A stretch of 64,000 nt of DNA from Pseudomonas synxantha (GCF_900105675.1 NZ_LT629786.1:3348001-3412000), one strand, 5' to 3'. Numbered from the stretch's first letter, positions 1-7,986 are shown. Notes: generated by a model from the letters alone, not told the origin. Program-made: numbers and translations.

Positions 1-1
1 C

Positions 2-1201
2 CATCTGGCTGAAAGCGATCTGCACGGCCAACTCACCTTCATCGAACGGGCTCTGGCGGTAGCCAAGCTCAAAACCATGCTCGAAGCAGAGGGAGCGGTG
101 CTCTCGCAACGCGAGTTGGCACGACATCTTGCCGCTGGAGGCTATCCGATTTCGCAGTCGCACATCAGCCGAATGCTGGACACCCTCGAACACTTATTGC
201 CCGCCATTCCACAAACCCTGTATGCCGGGTTGGGCAAGCCCCAGATCGAACGCCTGATCGGCCTACGTAGCCAGGTTGAACGAACCTGGAACCGTTATCC
301 AACCGCCACCGTTGCGTTCGCTGAATTTTGGCTCGAGACCCTGGGTTACTTCGATGCCGAGCCCGAGTCCTTCGATCTTGAGCAAATCCAGGACGAACTG
401 CTCGAACGTATGAGCCGCTTGCTCGGACAGTCCTACCGTATGTTGGCCTTGGAGCTGAGCGATACCCAACGGGTCATCTCGACGCCTGGCGTTGCAGTCA
501 CCACGCCCTCGGAAAACAGTCATCTGCCGAACGATAATGAAGCCGCGGCAGGACCTCTCTCCTCCGAGTCCCGCCCTCAATCAACTGAGACCTGGACCCA
601 GACCGAAACAGCGCGAGAGGAACTGCTCACACCGCCTGAAACGAATGTCGAATCAGCGGTCAGCCCTCCGTCACGCGTTCAACAGATTCGCGAACAGATC
701 AATCACGAGACCGCCACCGAAACAGCACCGACCTTCGAGGCCTGCTCGACCGACGACATCTGGACCATTGCACCAGCACTAAATACCCCCGAACAACTGC
801 GTTTAGCCATTGCCGGACTGGCGCGGGAAATGGCGACCTATGCCGGACATCCCGAGAGCATCATCGATCAGCAGCTTGGCTTGGGTTTCACTCTGAACAT
901 CGAGCGACTTGATCTTGCCGCGCCTCGCGCGACCGGCGTTCACCTAATGCTCCTGGCCCTGTTGCGCGCTCAAGACGACGTGAACTGGGAGGATCGCAAG
1001 CAACTGCCCTCAGCCCTGTTCGGCCAACTGTTGTTGGGCATCTATCAACTCCCCCTGACAGATCGTCCAGCTGTGGATGTGGGACTGGAGCGACTGCCCG
1101 ACAGCCTGTTAATCAAACTGTATCGCCTGATCCGCCTAGCCCGTCGCCTGATCGACTTAACACTTCCCCCTGAAGACGACTCACCGAAGGAGCTGCCATG
1201 A
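2..1201 (+). CDS. ParB-like ICE partition/replication protein, 5' end outside the window
   Basis: The frame is open to the left edge, so the gene is partial. The first in-frame ATG is at 77, but the upstream codons read like family sequence (SDLHGQLTFIERALAV). The visible N-terminal part has a helix-turn-helix-like stretch (SQRELARHL and ISQSHISRML) typical of the DNA-binding part of ParB-family proteins in PFGI-1/clc-type ICEs. A Ser/Thr/Glu-rich linker (about residues 160-220 from the ATG) leads to a second helical domain. The stop overlaps the next ATG (ATGA), so the genes are translationally coupled. Likely role: maintenance of the excised, circular element. The family is inferred by resemblance and position; the nuclease or CTPase region is not visible. 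Confidence 0.75.
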   Translation, partial: HLAESDLHGQLTFIERALAVAKLKTMLEAEGAVLSQRELARHLAAGGYPISQSHISRMLDTLEHLLPAIPQTLYAGLGKPQIERLIGLRSQVERTWNRYPTATVAFAEFWLETLGYFDAEPESFDLEQIQDELLERMSRLLGQSYRMLALELSDTQRVISTPGVAVTTPSENSHLPNDNEAAAGPLSSESRPQSTETWTQTETAREELLTPPETNVESAVSPPSRVQQIREQINHETATETAPTFEACSTDDIWTIAPALNTPEQLRLAIAGLAREMATYAGHPESIIDQQLGLGFTLNIERLDLAAPRATGVHLMLLALLRAQDDVNWEDRKQLPSALFGQLLLGIYQLPLTDRPAVDVGLERLPDSLLIKLYRLIRLARRLIDLTLPPEDDSPKELP

Positions 1202-1746
1202 ACCTGTCCTTCAATGTGCTCAACCATGCCATGCTGACCCAGGTGCTCCACGAGTTGAGGCTGGGTAACCTGCAACGCTGTAAGGCACTCGGACTGGGTG
1301 AGGACGACATCTACCTGTTGCAATCCTTACCACCCACCACGCTGTCGCGCCTGGCCCATGCCACCGTAACCTGGGTTGAGGTCAAGATTGACTCGCCGGT
1401 GCTACATCGATTGATCGAGCAAGCCGAACGCGACGAGCAGAACGAACGTTTGATCAACCGAGCGCTCAAGCTAGGCGCCAGCAGCACCATCATGTATCAG
1501 TGCTTCGGCTTGGCGCATTCGGAAACCGCCCTGCGTCGACGTCTGCTCAAGATAGAAACCCGTAAGGGCCGTCCTCAGCATTTGAGCGAAGCGCAGGAAC
1601 ATGCACTCTGGCAGCGATGGTGCCAGCTACGCTCTCAGGACGGTACCGAGGATCAGCTCGACGCCATGATGATGCTGGCCGAAGAACAACAGATCAGCTT
1701 GACCATCGTTTGGCAGCAGATTGACCAGTACAGCAATGGAACATGA
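1198..1746 (+). CDS. DUF2857-family ICE protein
   Basis: A 182-residue soluble protein of unknown biochemical function, found in this position (after ParB, before STY4528) in PFGI-1/PAGI-type ICEs. It is helical. The middle part (YQCFGLAHSETALRRRLL) resembles a short DNA-binding helix pair, followed by a conserved RKGRP segment. It overlaps the genes on both sides by 4 bases, so all three are probably one transcription and translation unit. No catalytic motif or membrane segment is visible. The assignment rests on family resemblance plus gene order. Confidence 0.75.
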   Translation: MNLSFNVLNHAMLTQVLHELRLGNLQRCKALGLGEDDIYLLQSLPPTTLSRLAHATVTWVEVKIDSPVLHRLIEQAERDEQNERLINRALKLGASSTIMYQCFGLAHSETALRRRLLKIETRKGRPQHLSEAQEHALWQRWCQLRSQDGTEDQLDAMMMLAEEQQISLTIVWQQIDQYSNGT

Positions 1747-2933
1747 ACACTGCCCCCTCCAGTCGCTGGCAGCGTGTCCTGCAGCAATGCACCCAGCAGC
1801 TGAGTGAACGCTGGCCCGCACGCCCTACCACCGAACAACCGTCCAACCAGGTTCTACAGGCTGGCTTTTTGTTCAGTGGCCAATCTCACGAAGTCGTGCC
1901 ACGTCGGCTGCTGTTGGATCATCGGCTGACGCCATTGGAACGTAATGCCTGGCAGGTGTTCCGACTCATGCTGCAAGGCCAGGGCGTGGTCACACCGCGC
2001 TATGAGGATTTGCAGCCTTACCTCTCGAGCGTGCCGTATGGCGCGCAAGCCTCCCGTGAAACCATCGCTCGCGTCTTAACGATGCTCAGACTGACGCGCT
2101 GGCTCAGCTTGGTAAGTCGCGGTCGCGACCAAGTTAGCGGGCGCCTGCAAGGTTCTCTGTACGTCCTGCACGATGAGCCGTTAACCCCCGCCGAAGCCAT
2201 GGAACTGGATCAAGATTACCTGGAGTTGGTCGGACATTGCCTCAGTCATAGCACCAAGGCGGTGCGCATTGTCGCTCAGCATGTTCTGGAAGAAATTCGC
2301 CAGGACACCCGTATCGATTTAGGTCAGCTACCCACACGGCTCGAGAGCTGGGAAGATCACTGGATACAGCAAGGATTGGATCAGGCAACCGACTCCGCGG
2401 TGCATGATTCCGAACTGGGTGGCGATCACCGCGTTCGGAATCGTGCAGGCCCTCGTTCGGATTCCGAACCGGGCTTGAACACCAGTGTTTCCGGCGTAGT
2501 TCGGAATCAGAACGCCGCCTGTACTGTATTAAAAGAAAGTACTTGTACTGTACCCCGCGCGACCCAAGCGGTGGATAACCTGCTCTGGCCCGATTCGCTG
2601 CACCTGAGTCCAAGCGAGCGTCAGGCCGTCGCCATTGCGCTGAACAAGCTCAAACCAGCGGATCGTCAGGCGGTGCTCAACGAAGCGGGCGCACGCTGTA
2701 CGGCAGGAGGTATCCGCAAACCAGCGGCGTATCTGATGGGCCTAATCCAGCGCGCACTGAAAGGCGACTTTCGGCCTTGGGCGGGTCAGACAGAGCCCTC
2801 ACCCGTTGCAGAACCGCCCCCAACGGCACCGTCACGCCCATCCCGAAAACAGGGCGAACCCGCCTCCGCCCTCGCCCAAGCGTGTCTGAATGAGCTACGC
2901 CAACTGTGCGGCAAACGCTCTGGACATCAGTAG
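1743..2933 (+). CDS. STY4528-family pathogenicity-island replication protein
   Basis: A 396-residue protein of the STY4528 family, thought to act in replication of the excised island. The N-terminal half is the conserved part (LLLDHRLTPLERNAWQVF around residues 57-75, then ASRETIARVLTMLRL, which looks like a winged-helix recognition region). The C-terminal part has LSPSERQAVAIALNKL and a PRAXIS-like helical block. Between them, about residues 218-275, lies a low-conservation linker. Its DNA holds four copies of a 10-base motif and two 9-base direct repeats (listed separately), so the gene may carry origin sequences inside its coding region. A large inverted repeat spans the stop codon. Confidence 0.8.
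   Translation: MNTAPSSRWQRVLQQCTQQLSERWPARPTTEQPSNQVLQAGFLFSGQSHEVVPRRLLLDHRLTPLERNAWQVFRLMLQGQGVVTPRYEDLQPYLSSVPYGAQASRETIARVLTMLRLTRWLSLVSRGRDQVSGRLQGSLYVLHDEPLTPAEAMELDQDYLELVGHCLSHSTKAVRIVAQHVLEEIRQDTRIDLGQLPTRLESWEDHWIQQGLDQATDSAVHDSELGGDHRVRNRAGPRSDSEPGLNTSVSGVVRNQNAACTVLKESTCTVPRATQAVDNLLWPDSLHLSPSERQAVAIALNKLKPADRQAVLNEAGARCTAGGIRKPAAYLMGLIQRALKGDFRPWAGQTEPSPVAEPPPTAPSRPSRKQGEPASALAQACLNELRQLCGKRSGHQ
2406..2552. repeat. Iteron-like array inside the replication gene; candidate origin
   Basis: Four perfect copies of GTTCGGAATC lie at 2406-2415 (minus), 2433-2442 (plus), 2460-2469 (minus) and 2499-2508 (plus). Start-to-start spacings are 27, 27 and 39 bases. The third copy is part of the palindrome GTTCGGATTCCGAAC at 2455-2469. 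Next come direct repeats of TGTACTGTA at 2520-2528 and 2544-2552, enclosing an A-rich stretch. This arrangement resembles the binding sites and melting region of an iteron origin. Origin function is an inference. Confidence 0.55.
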
Positions 2934-2962
2934 ATTTGATGCCAGTGGCATCAAATCTACTG
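2928..2962. repeat. 35-base perfect inverted repeat over the STY4528 stop codon
   Basis: Perfect 16-base arms (2928-2943 and 2947-2962) with a 3-base centre. The inner 17 bases, TGATGCCA-G-TGGCATCA (2937-2953), recur at 3035-3051. No T-run follows, so a Rho-independent terminator is unlikely. A protein-binding or cruciform site is more plausible. Confidence 0.8.
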
Positions 2963-3034
2963 AGCTCTACTGTGAAATCGCAAAGGGCCGAATCTGCGCA
3001 ATCCGACCGATACAGCCATCGCCATCCCTGGAAA

Positions 3035-3051
3035 TGATGCCACTGGCATCA
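3035..3051. repeat. Second copy of the TGATGCCA palindrome
   Basis: TGATGCCA-C-TGGCATCA is the exact reverse complement of 2937-2953 and starts 98 bases after it. Both lie in the gap between STY4528 and the TIGR03761 gene. Two identical palindromes without any coding role suggest binding sites for an element-encoded regulator or replication protein. Confidence 0.75.
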
Positions 3052-3175
3052 CTCACGAACGCCTCCGAAATTAACCCTCTCACACCAAACCGAACAGACC
3101 GCATTCAGCTTTTTGGCTGCCCTTGACCCTCATCTGTCGCAACGTTCCTGTCCAAGCGAATGCGAGGACAACACC

Positions 3176-3931
3176 GTGCCCGATCACTATCAACTCAATC
3201 TGGGTTCATTGCGCAGCAGCATCACCCTGACCCTGCACACCCACCACGCCGCCCGTATCTGGCAAGGTCGGGCCGCACGTGAAGGCGTCCACTCGATCAT
3301 GGGCATGGCCGGCTACATCAGTGTCACCAACCTGATCAAACAAACCGCGGCCCAGGACGATCCCTATGCCGACTGGGCCATCGTGCAACTCGAAGAAAAA
3401 CTGATGCAGGCCAAGGCTGGGATGCTGGAACTGACCCAACAGCTGGACCGAATCAGACAGGACCTGCCGACACAGATCGACATGGGCGACAACCTCAACA
3501 TCCACCCCGTCACCTTGCCGTTGTACATCGGCAGCCAGCTGGGTTTTCTGGCGGTCTACCTGCTGACCGACTACGACACTCTGGTGCGCCGGACCCTATT
3601 GGCTCATCACACCGCCCTGATCGGCCGCATCGACATGGAAGCCTGGATCGACGACGGTGCCCATCTGCTGCGCAGCCTGTTCGGCCAGGCACAGCGCTAT
3701 CGACATTCTGGCGTCACCCGCGACGACATGGCGGCGAACAACGCCCGTGCTATTGCGGCCATCGAGAAAATGGGTTTACCCCCGATGGACATTCTAGAGG
3801 GGCATCGCCGCTCCCAGTTCGCGCCGCCAATCACTCGCCGTGGTGCGGTGGCAGTGGATGACGCCGACGCGTTGGCAGAGGACGCAGGAGCATCGTCTGC
3901 GTCAGTGAGTGAACCGGAGGACGAAGCATGA
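3176..3931 (+). CDS. PFL_4669/TIGR03761-family ICE protein
   Basis: A protein of about 251 residues, present in nearly all PFGI-1-type ICEs and without a defined activity. The conserved N-terminus (LRSSITLTLHTHHAARIWQGR) is visible. I prefer the GTG at 3176 because GAGG lies about 8 bases ahead of it and the family sequence begins there; a TTG at 3113 would add 21 residues unlike the family. The C-terminal tail (about the last 30 residues) is acidic and Ala-rich, probably disordered. The stop overlaps the next ATG (3928). It is the first gene of a unit with DUF3158 and ssb. Confidence 0.8.
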   Translation: MPDHYQLNLGSLRSSITLTLHTHHAARIWQGRAAREGVHSIMGMAGYISVTNLIKQTAAQDDPYADWAIVQLEEKLMQAKAGMLELTQQLDRIRQDLPTQIDMGDNLNIHPVTLPLYIGSQLGFLAVYLLTDYDTLVRRTLLAHHTALIGRIDMEAWIDDGAHLLRSLFGQAQRYRHSGVTRDDMAANNARAIAAIEKMGLPPMDILEGHRRSQFAPPITRRGAVAVDDADALAEDAGASSASVSEPEDEA

Positions 3932-4446
3932 ATCCGATGATCCCGGCTCAACCAATGCCCTTCGTAGCGTTAACACCGGATGCCTATCGACAACTCGAAC
4001 ATGCATCCTCCCTAAAAGGCCTTTTAAAACCTTTTAAGGGTAAGGGGGAGTTGGAGCACTTGGCGCAGGTAGCGAGGGAAATCGAGGCGCAGTTATGTCA
4101 CCTGATGGAGGCTGTGGTGCAGCAAGCCGGACAGCCCCCTTACTCGCTGCTGGACATTCGTTTAGTGCTGCAGAACACCAGCGCAGGCAGCACCTTTTTG
4201 CGTTGGCGCACCCGTGACTTCGCCCGTATGGGCGTAGCGGTCTGGGAACGCCAGGTCTGCAACAATGCCCTGCCACAGGCCATACGGGAGAGATTGCACC
4301 GTTTCGAATGCGAGCGCATTGCACTGAACCTACAGATGAGTGTGGTGCATTCGCTCTACCGCCAGGCCACGACCTGTGCGATCAAAATGGCCAGCGCCGA
4401 ACGGCTGCTGCGCCAGTTCACACCCGCAGCGGAGGTATCACGATGA
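3928..4446 (+). CDS. DUF3158-family ICE protein
   Basis: A 172-residue helical protein of the DUF3158 family, carried by ICEs directly before the ssb gene. The segment RLVLQNTSAGSTFLRWR and the RFECERIALNLQ helix are typical. Function is unknown; the location suggests a role with DNA replication or single-stranded DNA. It overlaps both neighbours by 4 bases. Confidence 0.75.
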   Translation: MNPMIPAQPMPFVALTPDAYRQLEHASSLKGLLKPFKGKGELEHLAQVAREIEAQLCHLMEAVVQQAGQPPYSLLDIRLVLQNTSAGSTFLRWRTRDFARMGVAVWERQVCNNALPQAIRERLHRFECERIALNLQMSVVHSLYRQATTCAIKMASAERLLRQFTPAAEVSR

Positions 4447-4898
4447 GTACTTTTTTCGTCGGCGAAGGCAATATCGGCAGTGCGCCAGAGTTCCAGGAGT
4501 TTCCATCAGGCAATGACGAGCCCCGGCGTTTGCTACGGCTGAATGTGTACTTCGACAACCCCGTACCACGGGAGGGCAACTATGAAGATCGAGGCGGCTA
4601 TTGGGCCCCGGTTGAGCTCTGGCATCGAGAGGCCGAACACTGGAGCACGCTGTATCAGAAAGGCATGCGGGTGCTGGTCGAAGGTCGTACGGTACGCGAC
4701 GAGTGGGAGGACAGCGAAGATAACGCACGAGTAACCTTCAAGATCGAGGCCCGTCGAGTCGGTGTCCTGCCCCACCGGGTGCACAGTGTGGTCATGCGGG
4801 AGCGCTCCAGTGAACCGACGGCTTCTCAAAATACAGAGCAGGCCAGTTCACCGGCGTCGAAACCTAAGAAACGCAGAGGGCCGCCACCGTCGACCTGA
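4443..4898 (+). CDS. ssb: Single-stranded DNA-binding protein
   Basis: A 152-residue SSB-like OB-fold protein: MSTFFVGEGNIGSAPE at the start, RLNVYFDNP in the first strands, then the YWAPVELWHREAEHWSTLYQKGMRVLVEGR core. The tail is basic and Pro/Ser-rich (about residues 118-152) and lacks the usual acidic DDDIPF-type tip of chromosomal SSB. The start at 4443 is fixed by GGAGG a few bases upstream and by the ATGA overlap with DUF3158. It would coat the transferred strand or protect replicating element DNA. Confidence 0.85.
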   Translation: MSTFFVGEGNIGSAPEFQEFPSGNDEPRRLLRLNVYFDNPVPREGNYEDRGGYWAPVELWHREAEHWSTLYQKGMRVLVEGRTVRDEWEDSEDNARVTFKIEARRVGVLPHRVHSVVMRERSSEPTASQNTEQASSPASKPKKRRGPPPST

Positions 4899-5034
4899 CA
4901 GACATCAGGCATAAAAATTGCGCCTTTGCGCGAAGTTGCCGACCAGTTATTACTCGCTGTTCGTGAAAACCCGCCCTGTTACCCACCCTACAAGGTAGCA
5001 GCCTCGGCCCATTCAAAGCTGCCCTCACCGACTA

Positions 5035-5067
5035 ATATGAGGAACCTGCCATTCAGGTTTCTCATAT
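5035..5067. repeat. Inverted repeat in the topB leader
   Basis: 14-base arms with one mismatch (5035-5048 and 5054-5067) and a 5-base loop. It lies in the 223-base gap between ssb and topB. No T-run follows. It may be an operator or an RNA hairpin upstream of the ribosome-site hairpin. Confidence 0.65.
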
Positions 5068-5092
5068 CTCGCCCCTGCTACTTCGAACAACG

Positions 5093-5117
5093 CTGCTCCG
5101 AACCCAATCCGGAGCAG
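5093..5117 (+). promoter_or_regulatory. Hairpin that covers the topB ribosome-binding site
   Basis: CTGCTCCG (5093-5100) pairs perfectly with CGGAGCAG (5110-5117), loop of 9. The only good Shine-Dalgarno, GGAG at 5111-5114, is inside the 3' arm and stands 7 bases before the topB ATG (5122). The structure would keep topB translation low unless it is opened. Confidence 0.6.
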
Positions 5118-5121
5118 TTCT

Positions 5122-7089
5122 ATGCGTCTCTTCCTCTGCGAGAAACCGTCCCAGGGTCGTGACATCGCCAAGGTGCTCGGAGCCAGCCGGCGTGGTGACG
5201 GTTGCCTGATCGGCACCGACTCAACCGTCACCTGGTGTATCGGTCACCTGCTGGAGACGGCCCCACCTGAAGCTTATGGTGCTCAGTACAAATCCTGGTC
5301 GCTGGATCATCTACCGATCACTCCCGTGCAGTGGCAGGTCGAGGTCAAACCCAAGACCGCCGCGCAGTTCAAAATCATCAAACGCCTGCTGAGTGAAGCC
5401 TCAAGTGTTGTCATCGCGACCGACGCCGATCGCGAAGGTGAAATGATCGCCCGCGAACTGCTGGAACTCTGCAGGTATCGAGGCCCCGTTCAGCGCCTCT
5501 GGTTGTCCGCCCTCAATGAGGCGTCGATTCGCAAAGCATTGTCCTCGCTGAAGTCTGGTCAGGAGACCCTCCCGCTCTATCACTCAGCCCTCGCCCGCAG
5601 CCGTGCTGACTGGCTGATCGGCATGAACCTGAGTCGCTTGTTTACCCTCCTCGGTCGGCGGGCAGGCTACGACGGAGTGCTGTCGGTTGGACGCGTACAG
5701 ACACCCACTTTACGCCTAGTGGTCGATCGGGATCGTGCGATTGCCAGCTTCGTCTCGGTACCCTACTGGGAAGTGGATGTGCACCTGTCCTCAACGGGCC
5801 AACAATTCATTGCGTCGTGGCAACCACCAAGGTTAGGACGAGATGAGGCCGGTCGTTGCCTGCAGCAGGCGCTTGCCAGTCAAACGATCCAAGCGATCTC
5901 TTGCGGTAAGACCGCCACAGTACTCTCGCTGCAGACTGAGCATTCCCGAGAACCGCCGCCCCTGCCCTTCGACCTGAGCACGTTGCAGGAAGTCTGCTCG
6001 CGTAAGCTGGGGCTCGGCGTCCAGGAAACCCTGAACATCGCCCAAGCCCTGTATGAAACCCACAAAGCCACCACCTACCCGCGCAGCGATTGCCGCTATT
6101 TGCCAGAGAGTATGTTCAACGAGGCACCCGCAGTATTCGACGCCCTGCTCAAAACGGATTCGGCACTCAGACCTGCATTCGGGAGCCTCGATCGATCATT
6201 GCGCTCCCGCGTATGGAACGATGCCAAGGTCACCGCGCACCACGGCATCATTCCCACCACCGAGCCCGCAAACCTGGCGCGGATGTCCGAACAAGAGCGC
6301 CAAGTCTACGAACTGATTCGTAGCCACTACCTCGTGCAATTTCTGCCGCATCATGAGTTTGATCGAACCCAGGTCGAACTGGAGTGTGGCGGAGAACGAT
6401 TGATGGCTGTTGGCAAACAGATCCTGATTCAGGGCTGGAAAGACTTGCTCTACGACGCTGCGGAGGCGGATGAGCCCAGTCAAAAGTCGCAAGTATTGCC
6501 CGCCTTGCAACAAGGCACGCAGTGCGCAGTGGACGACGTCGAACTCAAATCCATGCGCACCGCAGCTCCCAAACCTCTCACCGAGGGCGATCTGATCAAG
6601 GCGATGAAAAACGTCGCCAAGCTGGTCAACGACCCACGCCTGAAACAGAAACTTCGGGACACCACCGGTATCGGTACTGAAGCCACGCGAGCCGGCATTA
6701 TCAAAGGGTTGATTGATCGCGGTTATTTACTGAAGAAAAAACGCGCCTTGATGGCCACCGCCGCGGCCCATACCCTGATCGAGGCGGTACCGGCAGCAGT
6801 CGCAGATCCGGGTATGACCGCAATCTGGGAACAGGCGCTGGACGAAATCGAAGCGGGACGCCTGACCCTGGATGCGTTCGTTGCCAAGCAGGCGAACTGG
6901 ATTGCGCAGCTGGTCGCAAACTGCCGCTCGCTCACTTTGGCAATAGCGCTCGAAACGAGCCCAGGCTGCCCCATGTGCAACGCCTCAATGCTCAAACGAA
7001 AGGGCAAATCAGGGCCGTTCTGGTCATGCTCCCGCTATCCGGATTGCAAGGGCACTGTGTCGATCAGTAAAGATACGCGTCGCTCATGA
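5122..7089 (+). CDS. topB: DNA topoisomerase III
   Basis: A 655-residue type IA topoisomerase. The Toprim domain shows LFLCEKPSQGRDIAKVL at the N-terminus and the metal-binding TDADREGE at 100-107. The catalytic tyrosine is Y319 in TTYPRSDCRYLP. DTTGIGTEATRAGII is the conserved late motif. A C-terminal zinc ribbon follows (CPMC at 616-619, then CSRYPDC). It decatenates or relaxes DNA during element replication or transfer, and such ICEs normally carry their own topB. Full length for the family. Start at 5122, with the Shine-Dalgarno inside a hairpin. Confidence 0.95.
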   Translation: MRLFLCEKPSQGRDIAKVLGASRRGDGCLIGTDSTVTWCIGHLLETAPPEAYGAQYKSWSLDHLPITPVQWQVEVKPKTAAQFKIIKRLLSEASSVVIATDADREGEMIARELLELCRYRGPVQRLWLSALNEASIRKALSSLKSGQETLPLYHSALARSRADWLIGMNLSRLFTLLGRRAGYDGVLSVGRVQTPTLRLVVDRDRAIASFVSVPYWEVDVHLSSTGQQFIASWQPPRLGRDEAGRCLQQALASQTIQAISCGKTATVLSLQTEHSREPPPLPFDLSTLQEVCSRKLGLGVQETLNIAQALYETHKATTYPRSDCRYLPESMFNEAPAVFDALLKTDSALRPAFGSLDRSLRSRVWNDAKVTAHHGIIPTTEPANLARMSEQERQVYELIRSHYLVQFLPHHEFDRTQVELECGGERLMAVGKQILIQGWKDLLYDAAEADEPSQKSQVLPALQQGTQCAVDDVELKSMRTAAPKPLTEGDLIKAMKNVAKLVNDPRLKQKLRDTTGIGTEATRAGIIKGLIDRGYLLKKKRALMATAAAHTLIEAVPAAVADPGMTAIWEQALDEIEAGRLTLDAFVAKQANWIAQLVANCRSLTLAIALETSPGCPMCNASMLKRKGKSGPFWSCSRYPDCKGTVSISKDTRRS

Positions 7090-7658
7090 TGTTCCATGGG
7101 ACGATCACCATGAGAATGGTGCGTTCTCTGCCTTGACGTCGTCCCACCCTCTCTGCTGTAGTACCTTAGGATCATCGCCAACGGCGACCCAAGACCGATT
7201 TGCTCCGGGTAGCTCGGTCGAACTCTTCGAGTTCGGAGCCTTCTCTTCTGCGGAATTTCATTCCCGTTTTTTGCTCGACCTGATTGTGGTGGCGGATGAC
7301 CACTGCTGCCTTTACCCGGCAACAGCGGTCATCCGCTTCGGCGATCGTATTCAGTCCCGGAGCCCGCCGGGGAAACACTGGGCACCCTTTGTGCGCGGAT
7401 GCGTGCCAGCAGGTACCGACCCAGGCCACGACAAGGGTCGGTTGGCGGATCATGGCGCAGTTCAACCAAGTGTTGCGAGGCGCTTGTCGACTGCGTCAGA
7501 CCGCCTAAGGTGGCTTTTCTATTCTTCGCCTGGCACCCAGCCAGGCCCACTCTTCACTTTCTTCAGTCCAGTAATTTCCAATGTATTCCGGCCATAAAAA
7601 ATCGGCTTGCGGCGTCTTGACGCTCCCCTGTGACAGGCTTATACAAAGGGCGTGGTTC
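7090..7658 (+). other. Long non-coding gap between topB and the DUF3577 leader
   Basis: About 570 bases with no credible gene; the open frames here lack ribosome sites and family resemblance. The clearest structure is a long hairpin at 7292-7336: GCGGATGACC pairs with GGTCATCCGC, and the inner part is nearly paired. The stretch may belong to the transcribed leader of the DUF3577 gene or contain an independent RNA. Confidence 0.5.
7292..7336. repeat. Long hairpin upstream of the DUF3577 leader
   Basis: The outer 10 base pairs are perfect (7292-7301 with 7327-7336). The inner CTGCTGCC/GGCAACAG arms pair with one mismatch around a 7-base loop. No T-run follows, so it is not an ordinary terminator. 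Confidence 0.65.
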
Positions 7659-7775
7659 GCTGTCATTGACAGCCCAGCCCAGGTAGCTTGAACCTTCAAG
7701 GCTACGCCACGCTTGTGGTGGTTTACCCAAGTGCAATCAGCGTTCGGAAGCTTGCACGATTACCGCTTCAGCGGT
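7659..7775 (+). ncRNA. Structured leader RNA, copy A, upstream of the DUF3577 gene
   Basis: Series of hairpins: GCTGTCA/TGACAGC (7659-7673), CCAC/GTGG (7707-7718), GTGCAA/TTGCAC (7731-7757) and ACCGC/GCGGT (7762-7775). A second copy at 30885-31005 keeps the same spacing but changes paired bases together (CCAC/GTGG to TCAC/GTGA, GTGCAA/TTGCAC to GTGCGA/TCGCAC, ACCGC/GCGGT to ACCGT/ACGGT). These compensatory changes support a conserved RNA fold. Published comparative work describes cis-acting RNA motifs upstream of DUF3577 and radC genes in such elements; I infer that this is one of them. Confidence 0.65.
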
Positions 7776-7918
7776 GATGAATGCCGACTACTCCATGCCT
7801 GCGGATCACCACCGCAGACGCTCCTCTGCTGCACTGCTATTCCCCCAGACGCATCGTTCTGATCGTCATCGGCTTGCCGGTGGCGAGTCGTTCATTGCTC
7901 GCCTTCACCTTACCCACC

Positions 7919-7944
7919 CTGACGGGGGCTCACTTCCCCGTCAG
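7919..7944 (+). promoter_or_regulatory. GC-rich hairpin before the DUF3577 start
   Basis: CTGACGGGG and CCCCGTCAG pair perfectly (9 base pairs, loop of 8). About 15 bases later comes CCGTTTTCCC, then the ribosome site and ATG. The same order (GGGG/CCC hairpin, CGTTTT, ribosome site, ATG) is found before the genes at 31144 and 31604, so this is a recurring leader design. Confidence 0.55.
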
Positions 7945-7986
7945 GGGCTGTGAGTCGCCGTTTTCCCTTGAAACAGGAGAACCACC

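Noticed and set aside
2928..2962. Perfect inverted repeat as a Rho-independent terminator
   Set aside because: No T-run follows on either strand, and the same core recurs as a palindrome 98 bases later, which fits a binding site better.
3113..3175. TTG start 21 codons upstream for the TIGR03761 protein
   Set aside because: No ribosome site and no family-like residues; GTG 3176 has GAGG and begins at the conserved part.
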